From Bugulina stolonifera (lineage: Eukaryota > Bryozoa > Gymnolaemata > Cheilostomatida > Bugulidae): a stretch of DNA of 64,000 nucleotides. The stretch lies in assembly GCA_935421135.1 (NCBI GenBank), contig OW285188.1, positions 21,677,233 to 21,741,232 of the forward strand, in the 5' to 3' direction. A model generated the notes under the pieces. It ran no database searches. It was not told the origin of the DNA and saw only the letters and a list, made by a program, of their open reading frames with translations. Below, in pieces: positions 41,438-54,327 of this stretch. Position 1 is the first letter of the stretch. Each line of letters begins with the position of its first letter. Position numbers and translations under genes: made by a program.

Positions 41438-44400
41438 TTACAAGTTATCTCTAGGCATAGCTCTGACATTGGCGGATGGGATTGGCTGCCTGTCATAGTT
41501 GACCAGTTGTCTGCCAACAAGGTACCTACATACACACAAGTACAAACAATAATACATGGTTTACAGTAACTACTGATGCTACTAATGGTATAAACACACA
41601 AGAGCAGTGTAAGCCATAAAGACTCGAGCAGTTCAGCTGGAAAGTGATGTCACCTCTATTCACACTGCAGCCCTAGCGACTTGTGACTATATACTGTCAT
41701 AAATCATTTATTTACGTTGCATGTATCCAAGTCATGTAGAGTTAGCAAAATGCTGAAAGCATTAATAAAAACTTCTCTCAACTTACTTGTCGTTTTTTAT
41801 ATGCTCGTAGAGTTTTTTAAATTGTTTGAAGTTAAAGATGAATATAGTGAGTAGACAGAAGAGAGTGCAGACAGACGGATATATCCTTCTGTATATCAAG
41901 TTCTGAGTTTCAGGGGAAGCACCTGCAAAAGAGACCAGCATGTGCTTGTAGTATACTTGATACTGTAGTATACACGTAGTATAATTCATATTGTAGTAGT
42001 GATACATGTAGTATAATTCATATTGTAGTAGTGATACATGTAGTATAATTCATACTGTAGTATATGTATACAGTATTTAGTGAAGAACACATAGTAAGAT
42101 CAAGGTGTTAACAAAGAATGTGAGGTGGTACACTAACTTTGGCAGACAACTTTATTAACAGTGTTTGACCAAATCAGATCTCATTATGATTGTAAGAAAA
42201 TGGTTTCCTAAAATGTGGGGTTCACTTTAGAAGTCCCTCACCTCTAAACACTGCATAAGTGAGATAAACAGAATGTGTATATTAGTAGGATACAAAAGGG
42301 GATCTCTATTTGACGGAGAACATTGTAGAGAGCACATTACAATAAGTAGCATGTAGAGAGGGACGTACCAAAGAGAGGCGCGAGAGACCTGGCTACGACG
42401 TAAGGTACGGCCAGCACCAAACTCAGACCCAGTATTACGGGGAAACACAGTTTAGTTAGTACTTTCTTCAGGTTTAGATTCCTCACTCCATTATTGTAAA
42501 GCTGTTCAAATATACAGACATTGATTGTGCTTACAGTGTACACGTACGTGTAGATATACATGTACATGTAACTTTATTATTAGTGTTTAAAACAAACCAA
42601 GTGGAAAATGTCAGCTAGTGGTAATCCATAGAGTAGTACAAAGTGCTAACATAATGTGCTATTGTACAGTTTTATCAAGTTGTTTTGGTGTATTTTATTA
42701 ACATAAGATTTAAGTGTGTGATTACCTCTTCCAAGTTCCTCTTGAGCCACCATTGTGGGCCGACCATGGTGAGACCCCAGATGATCTTTGTGTGCAGCAC
42801 ACCCAGTGCCCAGTCCTGAACAGAAAGACACAACTACATAACATGCTATTAACTAGATACAGGAGGGCACCTGATCCTCATAGAGATTGTTGTGTCAAAT
42901 AGAAATGGCCACCTTCATTTTGGTTATAAAATAACTATGAAAACGGTACACACCAGGCACTGCATATCATTAACTAGGCTTACTAAGGAGGTACAATATT
43001 ACATACAATGTACAATATATCTCTAACTAGCCTTAGAACTTATGATAATGTTTCAAGTAGGTCATCATGGACTAAAGACAACCTGCATTGTTGGAATTTC
43101 AGTAAAGAGCTTGGGCTATGTCACATTTGAATAAAACTGCACTGAACTAAGCTACCTATTTATTACAGTGTGAGAGAAATACAAATAACAAGTTGATAAA
43201 ACGACATCCACACTGACTGCTGTACATAACCAAATATTTAAACGCTGATAGGAGCGATATTGTTTTGCACTAACTTCTTACATCGTCAACTACTATCATG
43301 GCTGTAACATTTCTACTCACCTGCCAAGGAAAGAAGACTGGTGACTGTTCCAGGGGAACACGTAAGGGTACAACTAGTACTTGCTCAAACAGGGCTCCAA
43401 TTAGCAGGGGCACAACTCCTGCTAATAGCATAGCTAGAAGAATCACCTTACTACCCTGTATGAATGAAAACTCAGACGTGAATATGTTATAAATTATATT
43501 GAACTGAAACCCAGTAATTGCATAATAACACTATATGAACAGAATCAAGTCAATCATCCCTATTTAATAGGACACGTTGAATATAAACTTCTGCCCTAAG
43601 CACATATGTAGTCATACATGGAATGGTCTGCCTTGTACAAACTACAAATCCTCATACACACATATAGAACCTCTTTGCTAATAGGCATTGCATAATACCT
43701 TATGTACATGTATATCATCTACTAATAGACTGTGTGAACTCACTAGAATCATCCACTCCTTGAAGCGAGTAAAGAGAGTATTCCAGCCCAGTGTGACCCA
43801 TGTGGAGAAGATAACTAATGCCCTTAGTGTTAACCAGCAGACATAGAGGCCACAAGACGCTGTGTACACCTCATGTACATGTGTATCTGGCATCAGTAAA
43901 TCCATCAGCTTGCGTCCAATAAAAACTTCAACACACAAATAAAGTATTGCATGTAGAACTCATTTTATATTGTTAACATTATCCTTGTTAAAATCTACAC
44001 AAGTAATAAGATAAGACAACTCCATATCTAATTAACCTACATGTACATGTATGTAAAGAATGGAGTACTTACCTGGTAATACTAGGGAGATGACACTACA
44101 CAAGTAATAAGATAAGACAACTCCATATCTAATTAACCTACATGTACATGTATGTAAAGAATGGAGTACTTACCTGGTAATACTAGGGAGATGACACTGC
44201 ATAGAAAGAGTGTAACACACATTAGTAGTAGCATAACTCCAACCTACAATAATATAGTATAATATACACAGCTGCACTGGGGTGTGTTCCTATAAACAGT
44301 TTAAAATGATAACGCAACAAAAGCATAAAATGTCCATCCTTGGTAAATCTGGATACATATAGCTATTATTGTATATTTTGTAGGTAGCTGATTGCTTGGA

Positions 44401-47400
44401 GGAGTGGAAACAGACGAAGGATGTAGTAAGTAAACTACTAATATCATTATGCTGCTATGTGCATGTGTACAATACAACTAGTATATTATCATACTACCAG
44501 TATCAGTATCTTGGCCTATATATATATATTGGTTACCAGTTTTGTGTACATTGCATGTTGTATGAGAGATAAGACTGTGGTAACTTATATAAATCAATTT
44601 TATTTCAAAACCCATGGTAACCATAAAAAAGCTGAAAGTTGGCAACACCATTTTATTAGACATTCTACTACTACTATAATAGACTGTTGCCAACATCTAT
44701 TAGAGCGTTGTCAGCGTCTGTGATGGAGTCTCGCATCTGCTGACTTAACCTCTGGGTGTAGTATGGCAGCATATTAATGTACCAGCCTAGTCAGTCACTA
44801 ATACTTCTACCCACCACTGTTACAGTAGTGGGACGCCTCACTCTAGCGAAACCTCCAAATGACAGTCTCCTCCATGGTTCGGGTGGCTCATTAGCCAGCC
44901 TTACATACCATACGACAGAGGTGAGGTAGAACCACCACAGTGTATACGGTACAACAGCAGCACCAGCGTACTTATCTATCTGATAGTAATAATAGCCCAC
45001 ACCAGACGATAGTAAAGTACAAGCCAGTCCATGGCGGAACGCACGGTCCCAGTTCTTCTGATTGAAGTAAAGAGGTCTCCATGTAAAGTCTGCAACCATT
45101 TGCACTCCACACAGAACCAGAGGTACCGCTGGGTTCACCCATCCTCTCTGGTGCTGATAAATAATATACGAGGCTGCGCCAATACCAGTATGGAGTAAAC
45201 CAAATATTAGATTTATTCTTTTGCCAAAGATGTCCCAGAAAGGTCTTTTCACATTCTCGTAGTACCAATTGTACTCCTCCTTGTCAATGAGGAACTGAGC
45301 TGTCAGAGAGACCGAGTGTGGTATAACTTGGAACGCCAGAATATCTCCGGCTACATCAATTAGCCTATCCCAGTCTACCTTTTCTTGACTAGGTGCAACC
45401 ATTTCTACTACACAGTCAGTAGTACTACAACCTTGACATAACAGCACTAACTTATGACCTCATCGTTAGTTAGGGTCTCTGTGGCTTCTCAATTAAGAAG
45501 CTGCCAATATTTATAACCACGCCCACATTATAATGTACATGTATATCAAATCCAGAGCCATTGAGTAGAGAGTTGTGACAACTGAGCTGGAAACAGATAT
45601 GCATAGTTCCAAACAAAGGCATATGGTCTCATTGATTATCATTGGAAAATCTGACTTGACAATTTTATTTCCAGCTTATTTGATATGGAATAATGCTATA
45701 TTGATGAATAATATATCAAAAGATAGCTTAGAAACTGGGCTTTTATCCCATACAACTTTTAATATGTTTATTTCTGCACCTCACCCACTAGTGGCAGTTT
45801 TCTTTGATTTCCATTTGCCAAGAGAAAGACAACACTAATTACTTTACAATGAGTGGATTTTGCCAGGAGTATTGTGACCACAGAAAATTTTTTTACCAGC
45901 TGTGATAATAAAACTAATGACTTGGGTGCCAATGTGCCATTATTTATGACTAACATATTTTGATCTTACTTACAAACTTGAATAATACACAAGTCACGTT
46001 GTGCAGCCAGCATTATTTTTGAAAATGATAGCCTACTTGTACAATTTCATAAACTAATTCATATAATGTACACATGCCAACATTACAAGACAGCAAGGAA
46101 AAGTAACATGACTTAATGTAGATGTCATTTGCTAAGTTATCTGCATTTACTCATTTTCAGGGTTTGAGAAACTTAGGATACCACTTTCCATCTCTATCTT
46201 CCGTGTAATTCAGCATAATCTTCTCTTATATACACACAATAATTATACACACAACATTCAGCATAATCTCCCCTTATATACACACAATATACACGCAATA
46301 TGTACAGAACTAAGTGGTACATCTCTTCTTGGTTGCTGCTTTATTTGTGCTTTTTCACAACATTCCTGGGCCCAGAGATGATTCCATGGATGCAATAAAT
46401 CTATAGGCTGTATAATGTTCATAAGCAAGCATGTATTTGCCCCTGCAATGTATTCTGACAGTTGTGGCCGTAGAGAGCCCTAGTGCCAACAAAGTGTTAC
46501 AGAATCTAATTGGTAGACAGTCTTATATATTTTAGCAATGATAACTTTCCCGAAGCGCATCATAGCCTTCAAACTTGCTTTTTGAGTATTTTATTAATTA
46601 GTAATTACATAATTGTACATGTAAATATGTAGATGGTTTTTATTCTTCAAGACTGCACTTGTCAATTCCTGAATGCTTGCTTTGCAGAGTAATTTCTGGT
46701 GTGATGGAAACAGTACACAGAATGATATAACAAGAGAATTTTAATACATGTGTTCTATCACTTCTAAAAACATAAACTATTGTTTGCACAATGACATTTG
46801 CATTTGTTGCATAGTGAAAGAGAACTAGGGCATCTTGCAGCAATAACGCAAGTTACCTGAAAGGACGTGGGTTCGAGTCCAGTCAATTAATTAGAGGTTT
46901 TTGTCCCAAAGAAAGTTTTATCTCTGTGCCATATCAAACTATAACAATATCCAGCACTAGGAGCTTGGTGGCCCCTCAATTGGCTCTGCTATTGGGCAGC
47001 CACGTTAAAGTGTTGTGTTTAGGGGCCACGGGTCAGAAAATCATCAGATTCACACTCTCATTCACAAAGACATTGAATAATCTGGTTCTTTAATAACAAA
47101 AGGTGTCCTAGGTCATTCAGTTAATGATGTGCTCAAACCTGCTTTCACACACCACTTGTGAAACCAACAAGCAATGTCAATTTCAGAAGTTAAACAAGTT
47201 GTAAGTGGAGCTGTATTTACTTTTTTGAGAAAGTAAAATAATCATGTTGTAGTCTAAGAGGTGCTCTGTATCATGAGAAAGGGCATTTGTGGCTCAGTTG
47301 TCATAAAAGCCCTTAAAAATGTGAATTAGCACAAGCTTACAAAATCAGCACATGGCCATTACATTGTAATATATATGAATAAGCTTGACCAAATGTGGGC

Positions 47401-50400
47401 GTGGCCTGTTTGTTTAGAACTATGCGGTGTCTAATATATGGCCTATAGGAAAGCATAACTCTCTACTCAATGGCTCTGATCAAATCATACAAATTAGCCA
47501 ACTGTGTAGTGGGTGACTAACCTACAGAATGGCATCGACCCCCAACTTACCTACAGTCACTTACATGTACTACCTACAGTCACTTACATGCACTACCTAC
47601 AGTCACTTACATGTACTACCTACAGTCACTTACATTTACTACCTACAGTCACTTACATGTACTACCTACAGTCACTTACATGTACTACCTACAGTCACTT
47701 ACATGTACTACCTACAGTCACTTACATGCACTACCTACAGTCACTTACATGCACTACCTACAGTCACTTACATGTACTACCTACAGTCACTTACATGTAC
47801 TACCTACAGTCACTTACACACATGTACTACCTACAGTCACTTACACACATGTACTACCTACAGTCACTTACACACATGTACTACCTACAGTCACTTACAC
47901 GTACTACCTACAGTCACTTATGTTATTATGTAGTTTATCATTGGAAGAACAAACATAGCAGCCATTATACAACTTACATCTACATCATGTACATACATGT
48001 ACATGTACATACATGTATATACACGTAATTGAATAATGGCTGTATATGAACATGCATGCATGTTGGATGTAGTATACAATCATGTACATGTAACATAGTG
48101 AGTGTGGTAATCCAAGCACAATATACATTCCGGTAACCAACTTACTCTAAGTAGGAAATATTTAGGGCGGTAGTAGGGCTGGAATCCCGAAGGTCCGTGT
48201 ACATTGAGCAGAGCTTGGTGCGCCTCACCAACTGCACCTACAGGGTTGGCTGCGGCGGCGGCCTGCGGAGCTCCCCATCTCACTGGTTCATTGTCATCTT
48301 GGATGACATTGTCCTGAAATATTATGGTACATGACACAATCCAATATTGTCAAGTTGTTCAAGTTAACAGGACTCAGGTAAGAAGCGAACAGTAACTATT
48401 ATTATCATCAGAGATATCTATGTGTGCCGACTCTGCAATTGACCAGAATGTTCACTAAACAGACAAAGGTAGACTATATTGGTAGATGACTACCTCAGAG
48501 TATATATTACAGTGCACATGTATTATATTATAGTATAGTGTAGTACTAGACGTACCTTATCAGTAAGATCTTCAGTTCCGAGGAGGTAGGAATTAAGGTT
48601 AAGAAGGTGAGCTACACCACGAGTCCAGTAGATGACTAAACCCTTGAGCCAGGTCCTCGTGTGACCCTGGTCCAGCAGAGAAGGTAGGACTACTTGTAGG
48701 AGTAGCAGCTCTAGAGAGAGTTCACTTATCGGTGCATCACTATAAAGTGGGTGTGTAGCTTACAGTATATATACATAACACGTTGTATGATGAGAGATGC
48801 ATTACATCTGTTATAATCAAAATTCGAATGTAAGATAGCAGTTGAAGGTCGACTGTATCACAGTAGTAGCTTCAACGAGTAAGGACAGTCTGCAGGTTTA
48901 TGCTTTTGGGTTCAGCTAGTTCCCTTCTCTGTAAATACATCTACATGTATTTTAAAACTTACAATTTTGGTTTTTGTCATTTGGAAAAAAACTTTTAGTA
49001 TCAATATTAGTGTTATTAAGAGTTGTCCTCTTGGTGGTTTATAGAGAATACAACTCCAAAGTTTTTCTTAATGCTTTTCTAGCAATTTCAATCATCATAA
49101 TAGAACAAATGCATATACATAATATTATATTGACAGTATGTCCCCATAGCTTACTTTGATGAAGCTACATGGTACGGCAAGAATCCAGGAAACACAACTC
49201 TGATAAAGCGTATCGGACACCATAACATCAACATAACAGTGGAGCCGAATATGAGTAAAGAGAGGATAAATCTTCTGCTATGTCTGTATACATTGATATG
49301 CACCATCTAAAATATTCATTACACGACATAATATACTTCCATATATACACTCATGTGCAGGGAGTATTGTGAGATGTGCAAGCATTGCCGTTGAAACTGA
49401 CTAAATTGAACTTTATTTGGAAGCCAAAATTGAACTTTATTTGGAAGCCAAAATTGAATTTGATTTGAAGTTGTCTGTTCACCATTGACTAAGAGACAAT
49501 TCCAAATGAGCAGTGACTATAAGATACACTACCTCATGTATGGGGTTGAACTCGGGGTCATTGACATTCCTGAGGAACCAGAGTACACCAGGTCTGAAGA
49601 TCTCTCTCAACAGGAGGATGAAAGAGGCGAAGTAGAAGACATAAACCATACCTACGAGCCAGTGAATAAACATGGCAGTACCTGGCGCTTGGTTGAAACT
49701 CTCCGTTCTTGTCTGTATTGTCACATTAAACATGGGCTACAACAAACAAATCAATACATCAATTTGAAAACAGGGCCAACCAAGCATATGAAGTTATTCT
49801 CTCCCAATCAAGAGAAGACAACTTATACTATGAGCAATAGATTTTTATTTTTATGAGTGCCCAGAAGACCAACTAGCACTATATTTTTTACCATAATTGT
49901 GCCTTTTCTTCAGACATGATCCAGTGTAACTCGTACAAATTTGATTATAAAAACTAAAGTACATGTAGGTCTCAATTCCACATTCCAACAGCTAGTAATT
50001 CTAGCTCTAAACACATCTACAGAGAAGCGTCTGCGCCTACCAAACTGCACAGATCCAGCCACCAACCACACACCAGAGGAAAGACTCCAATCTCTCCAAC
50101 AATTAGAATAGTGACTTTTACCACAATGTAGGACAAACCGACGAATACCCTTGCTCTATAAAACAATAGTAACTTGTTAACAAGACATGTTGATAAACCT
50201 TTTCCAAATCTCAGAGCATGTGAGTCATGTGATCACAGACGGTGGGTTATGCTGTTGCTATAGTAAAATAAAGTCACTACTACCTAAAACCTATTGACTG
50301 TTTGTTCTATATGTGCATACATGCCATGTACAATTTGGAACAGATAGCCAATTCATAAGATGCACTTAGCAATAATTACTGTTAGTTCTAGCAGGTATTT

Positions 50401-53400
50401 AGTGACTTACTTATTGAACTGAGCCAGTCTCATGATGGTATGGAGTAACATGAGGCACATTGCAACCACCACATAGCCTATCATGGTGGTAAGAACTCCT
50501 TCAAACTTAGATGCCTGTGCATACTTTGACAGCCGTAGACCACTGGTTGTCCACTGACCAATGTGGTAAGGGCAGAAAGCTAAAACAACAGATAACATTT
50601 GTGAAAACAGAAAGCATAATTATACAAGACAGAAAGTGAACAGTGTACAGTGAAATGAAAGTCACTAGCCAGTAGCACCCTGAGAGCATTAAACCAGGTT
50701 GATGCTGTGCCACTGTTTGACTAAACTAGTATAACCTACTGGACATATTGTAATAAATATTTATATCGAACATTTCTCAATTATTTGTACAATCTTACAA
50801 GGAGAGATGGTGGAAGGATGAACTGGTTGTAAAGTTCGACCTGCACATGTAAAGTACAGCAGTTAGATAATTCAAGTATTAAGTGGTTCAGTAACTGCGG
50901 AGATTCCGATCAGGCTTTCAGATGTCACAAATATATTGATTTAACAATCTAGTCTAACGTGATGTTAACATAAGTTTGTGATGAATACTTAGCCCACAGA
51001 CTAACTTACCAAATATGAGCACAAAGAGTGTGTTTAGAGAAATGACCCAGAAGACATGCTCAAGGAAGACTAGAGAGCCGTCTAGACCGAGCAGTCGTTC
51101 CCATGTTAACTCCTCTGGAGCTCTATCCCAGCCCATTGGGTTCCAGTTACCACCTGTATTCAGACATGTACAGACAGTTACATCATTACTTATTGATCCA
51201 GAGCATGTAATAGTATATGTACAGCAAGTGAACAGCCAATTGGAATCCTTACGGAGTATATCGCCACATGTTATAATTGCATGGTTGTATTAAACCATAC
51301 AATATAGAGTATGTTAATATAAATGATACTTAGCATACTACCTTGGTTAGCCTGTGGTGCAGCTTGAGGTGCGACATTAGGATTGGCTACAGGTTCGGCT
51401 CCAGCTTGACCATCACCTGCCGCGCCCGCCTCAGCTATATCCTCTTCATCTACATCCTCCCATTCGTCAAGCTCATCCTCGTCATCATCGTCATCTTCAA
51501 ACTCATCAACAACATCAAATGGCAGATCCTGAGCTTGCAAGGGTGGAACAGGTTGGGGGATGCCTCCTCCAGCTTGCCGATTCTAACAATACAGACCACA
51601 GGCTATACTGCAATAAGTCATACCATCTCAGTAGATTCTCAATCCCTAGCATGTACCAAGAGGTACCAATTACTAGTTAATATAAAGCACAAATACACCC
51701 ACATCGCATAACAGCACTGTAACTAAGGTACATGTGTATACATATGCAACAATAACTGGCATACTTTTAAAAATATAATCTCTTCCAGAAGGTGTTGCTA
51801 CTCAAACTTCTCAGCTCATACATTAGAGTGACTGAAGGAATGCTAAGCTCAGTATAATAGCTGCTCAGATTAAAACAGATTTAGTTAGAGCCCCTACTGT
51901 TGTATGGTCACCAGTTCATTTCGTGTTCTGATTGAATCTTCAATTGCTTTTATTTTTTGCTACTTTTAAAAACAATAACAAAATTCGTAAAAAGCATAAT
52001 ATATCCTCCCCTTTGTTAGGGCAATGAGTAGCACATGAAACTTTACAGTGTGATACTTCCAACTGTAATGCTGCGCTGCTATACTACATGTAGACAGAGT
52101 GATAGACTCACTGGTGGGGCTGCCGCATGTACTGGGTGTGCATTTGGTTCATTCTGTATCCAGTGTGGAACACCACCATGTACTAGCTGCTCTCTCAGCC
52201 ACACGAGACTTATAAATACACAGAGAGAACAGAGCACCACAAATCCACCGTGGAATATATCATTTACAATATTAGATCTACAAATATAATACAAGTTGCT
52301 AGAATTGCATGATAAGGTATACATGTATTATAAATTACCCACAAGATAAAACAAGTAACGTATTGATTATAACAAACAGCATATGACAGCTAAGCTGTCT
52401 ACACATATACAAACCTGCTGGTTATATAATTATATGTATTGATAATTGAAGGTGAAGGACTTACGAGGAAATCATATCTGAAGGTAGAGTTAGTAAGGAG
52501 CTGACTGAGCCTGTGAATAGAGACCTGCATATTCTACCTACAACCATCAAGACGAGACATTAAATAACACCTATCAATAGCAAAATTCCTAACAAAATGG
52601 CTCGATGACTATCGGAAAACTAATTCTAAAATAAAAGAAAATGCACACAATACCTTTAGAGTAATGGCAAACTACATAGTGCAATTTACATGTGCGTACT
52701 ATGATGGTTTGATATATAGGCCAACATGTACATGTTGAACCAGCCGATCTGAATGCTTTCTGAATGCTTTTATACTCACACGCGACAAGAGGCACTAGTC
52801 CAAGCCAGGCTAGGGCCACTACTGTGTAATGGAGCCAATATTTTAGGGCTCTACCGACACTCTTTAACAGTCCTCCGACAATGTCATAGAAAGGTAGTCT
52901 CTTTGGCATATCAGCAGAATAAACTACATGAGGAATATAAGCTATGATGGGGTATAGAAACACAGAAATGGGTCATGCGAACAGTGGATTAGACATAGGT
53001 CTACTTCATTTATGGTTTATATGTCGATGTCCACAGACTGTCATTAGTCCTGTCATACTCATACCTTACTATACCAACTACATATATTACTACAATACAA
53101 GGTATCTAGAATATAGCATGTCCTTTCTTCTCTGCACATCATATATATAGAAGAGAGTATTATGGATCAGCCAACAAGGTACATGTAGATCTACATTTTG
53201 TTCTAGGGATAGACAATATCACAGCATGATAATAAACAGTAGATTTTATAATATCTTATGTGATATTATACTATACAATTCAAATAGGAATTTATAGGAC
53301 CTTTTCAAGTGTGAAGAATACTAAGTAACAGCTGTGCTGAATAGAACAAGCTGAGCAAGTGCAATATATCTCTAACCACTGTCCCAGATTAGACGCTAGT

Positions 53401-54327
53401 TCACTAAGCAATGTGAACATACACTGGTGAACGTAAAATGCACAGCGCACTTAGGGAAACCATAGAGCTGTTGGAATATTGACCAGCCGAATAGAAGGCT
53501 GAGAATTATACTTACTGGGAGTGAAAGAGAATTTATGTTTGCATAATTCACAGAACTCTTTTTTGCTGTACTTCAACCATTGCACCAAACTAAAATAATA
53601 ATGTAATCATTTGATACCCTGTGTTGTGAATGTTCTCTTTCCCTTTAAATATGGAAGATAATTTCTCAACAGAACGAAGGCGCCTGTTGAATTATATACA
53701 TGTAATAATATTTAAGTAATTAATACACATTTTCTACTTACCAATCCTGATGTATATATTTAATACTTCCTGTGCACACACAAGGATAAAATAAGGGTTT
53801 CTCCATCGTACCTTCACTTCTGCATACTCGGCATATGTCACCATGTTCTACAAAACAAATTTTGTATCAATGTATTCCTATTTCTTTAGATCAGTAGATG
53901 ATTAGATGCAAAAGAGTTTTCCTTGAAATTACTGCGAGTTCCCTTAGAAAATTTAGATTCACATCTACCCAATATTGTGACTCAGGACTACTTTTGCCAG
54001 AAATTTGTAATTGAAACATTTAAGCTCTATAATATTTTAAACATGATTTGATTGCCAGCGCCTTGCCCAGCAACCATAAATAATTGAAACTTGTCAGGAT
54101 CCAGTAAAACGCAAATTTGTAACCATCTAAACAAAACAAACACTAAATTATTGGCATAAAATCAAAATGTCTCTTGAAAAGAGAAGTTTTGTAGGCCTAT
54201 GGCCGTAAATATATTCAGCCACAGGGTAATAACTATTGCTTATTGCATGCCTCGCCTTATGAATAGCTATAATTACTACAAGAGAAAAACATATAAGCCT
54301 ATAATACCAACCATCCGCCTCATTCAT
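41438..54327 (-). CDS. MARCHF6: MARCHF6 (TEB4/Doa10-type) ER membrane E3 ubiquitin ligase
   Basis: Twenty-one exons in transcript order: 54312-54327, 53742-53847, 53516-53589, 52780-52923, 52465-52537, 52112-52277, 51342-51582, 51010-51153, 50411-50579, 50041-50155, 49533-49736, 49155-49306, 48556-48739, 48146-48313, 44174-44243, 43744-43925, 43321-43455, 42726-42815, 42369-42501, 41787-41922, 41438-41525. All phases join, giving 929 residues against about 910 in human. The N-terminus is a RING-CH finger ([38 protein letters not shown]). Exon 7 is an acidic linker ([23 protein letters not shown]). The rest is multi-pass membrane protein with blocks such as [38 protein letters not shown] and [17 protein letters not shown]. 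It acts in ER-associated degradation, including sterol-pathway enzymes. The first exon has only 16 coding bases and a weak donor (GTTGGT). One intron holds TSPO. Confidence 0.97.
41976..42063. repeat. 32-bp tandem repeat in a MARCHF6 intron
   Basis: A GTAGTATAATTCATATTG-type unit of 32 bp starts at 41976, 42008 and 42040; the third copy is partial. Intronic, between exons 19 and 20. Confidence 0.8.
43995..44196. repeat. 101-bp tandem duplication across a MARCHF6 splice donor
   Basis: Units 43995-44095 and 44096-44196 are essentially identical. Each contains the 3' end of exon 15 (coding up to 44174) and its GTAAGT donor, so a second, orphan exon end with its own donor lies about 100 bases further into the intron. 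Confidence 0.9.
44791..45402 (-). CDS. TSPO: Translocator protein (TspO/MBR family), intronless, nested in MARCHF6
   Basis: A single open frame of 203 residues from the ATG at 45402; the same frame runs 45 bases further upstream without another ATG. Family blocks: [11 protein letters not shown], then [36 protein letters not shown], an Ala/Gly helix, and [22 protein letters not shown]. Five hydrophobic helices are expected, as in TSPO. The VVWYVR stretch fits the cholesterol-recognition CRAC pattern. TSPO sits in the mitochondrial outer membrane and binds cholesterol and porphyrins. Compared with the 169-residue human protein there are about 20-25 extra residues at the N-terminus and a basic tail. 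The gene lies in the MARCHF6 intron 44244-48145, same strand. Lack of introns could mean retroposition or simply intron loss; no polyA tract or target duplication was noticed. Confidence 0.88.
   Translation of the reverse strand: MVAPSQEKVDWDRLIDVAGDILAFQVIPHSVSLTAQFLIDKEEYNWYYENVKRPFWDIFGKRINLIFGLLHTGIGAASYIIYQHQRGWVNPAVPLVLCGVQMVADFTWRPLYFNQKNWDRAFRHGLACTLLSSGVGYYYYQIDKYAGAAVVPYTLWWFYLTSVVWYVRLANEPPEPWRRLSFGGFARVRRPTTVTVVGRSISD
45403..47549. other. MARCHF6 intron upstream of TSPO
   Basis: No coding exon recognised. It should include the TSPO promoter. A B-box-like sequence at 46870-46880 may mark an old tRNA-derived repeat. Confidence 0.45.
46820..46990 (+). mobile_element. Possible tRNA-derived SINE remnant
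   Basis: GGTTCGAGTCC at 46870-46880 fits the internal pol III B box and is preceded by CCTGAAAGGACGTGG, as in some SINE heads. The A box is poor and no copy of the element is seen elsewhere in the window. Confidence 0.35.
47550..47920. repeat. 23-bp minisatellite, about 16 units, in the MARCHF6 intron
   Basis: Unit CTACAGTCACTTACATGTAC+TAC repeats with period 23; three units near the end carry a 4-bp insertion (27 bp). Because 23 is not a multiple of 3 and no unit creates a stop, all three plus-strand frames stay open, which makes long spurious reading frames. On the transcribed (minus) strand every unit but one contains GTAAGT, a consensus splice donor, followed by CTGTAG, an acceptor-like end. 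Confidence 0.95.
49403..49463. repeat. 24-bp tandem repeat, 2.5 units
   Basis: AAATTGAACTTTATTTGGAA-type unit starting at 49403, 49427 and 49451, in the MARCHF6 intron between exons 11 and 12. Confidence 0.8.

Noticed and set aside
45403..45447. N-terminal extension of TSPO
   Set aside because: The extension begins with GTG rather than ATG; an animal gene should start at the ATG at 45402 unless an upstream exon exists.
47550..47920. CRISPR-like array
   Set aside because: Units are contiguous with no unique spacers, and the window is eukaryotic.
47513..48028. Long plus-strand open frames of 115-171 codons, one in each of the three frames
   Set aside because: They are produced by the 23-bp repeat, which has no stop and cycles through all frames. 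The frames have no exon context and lie antisense to MARCHF6.
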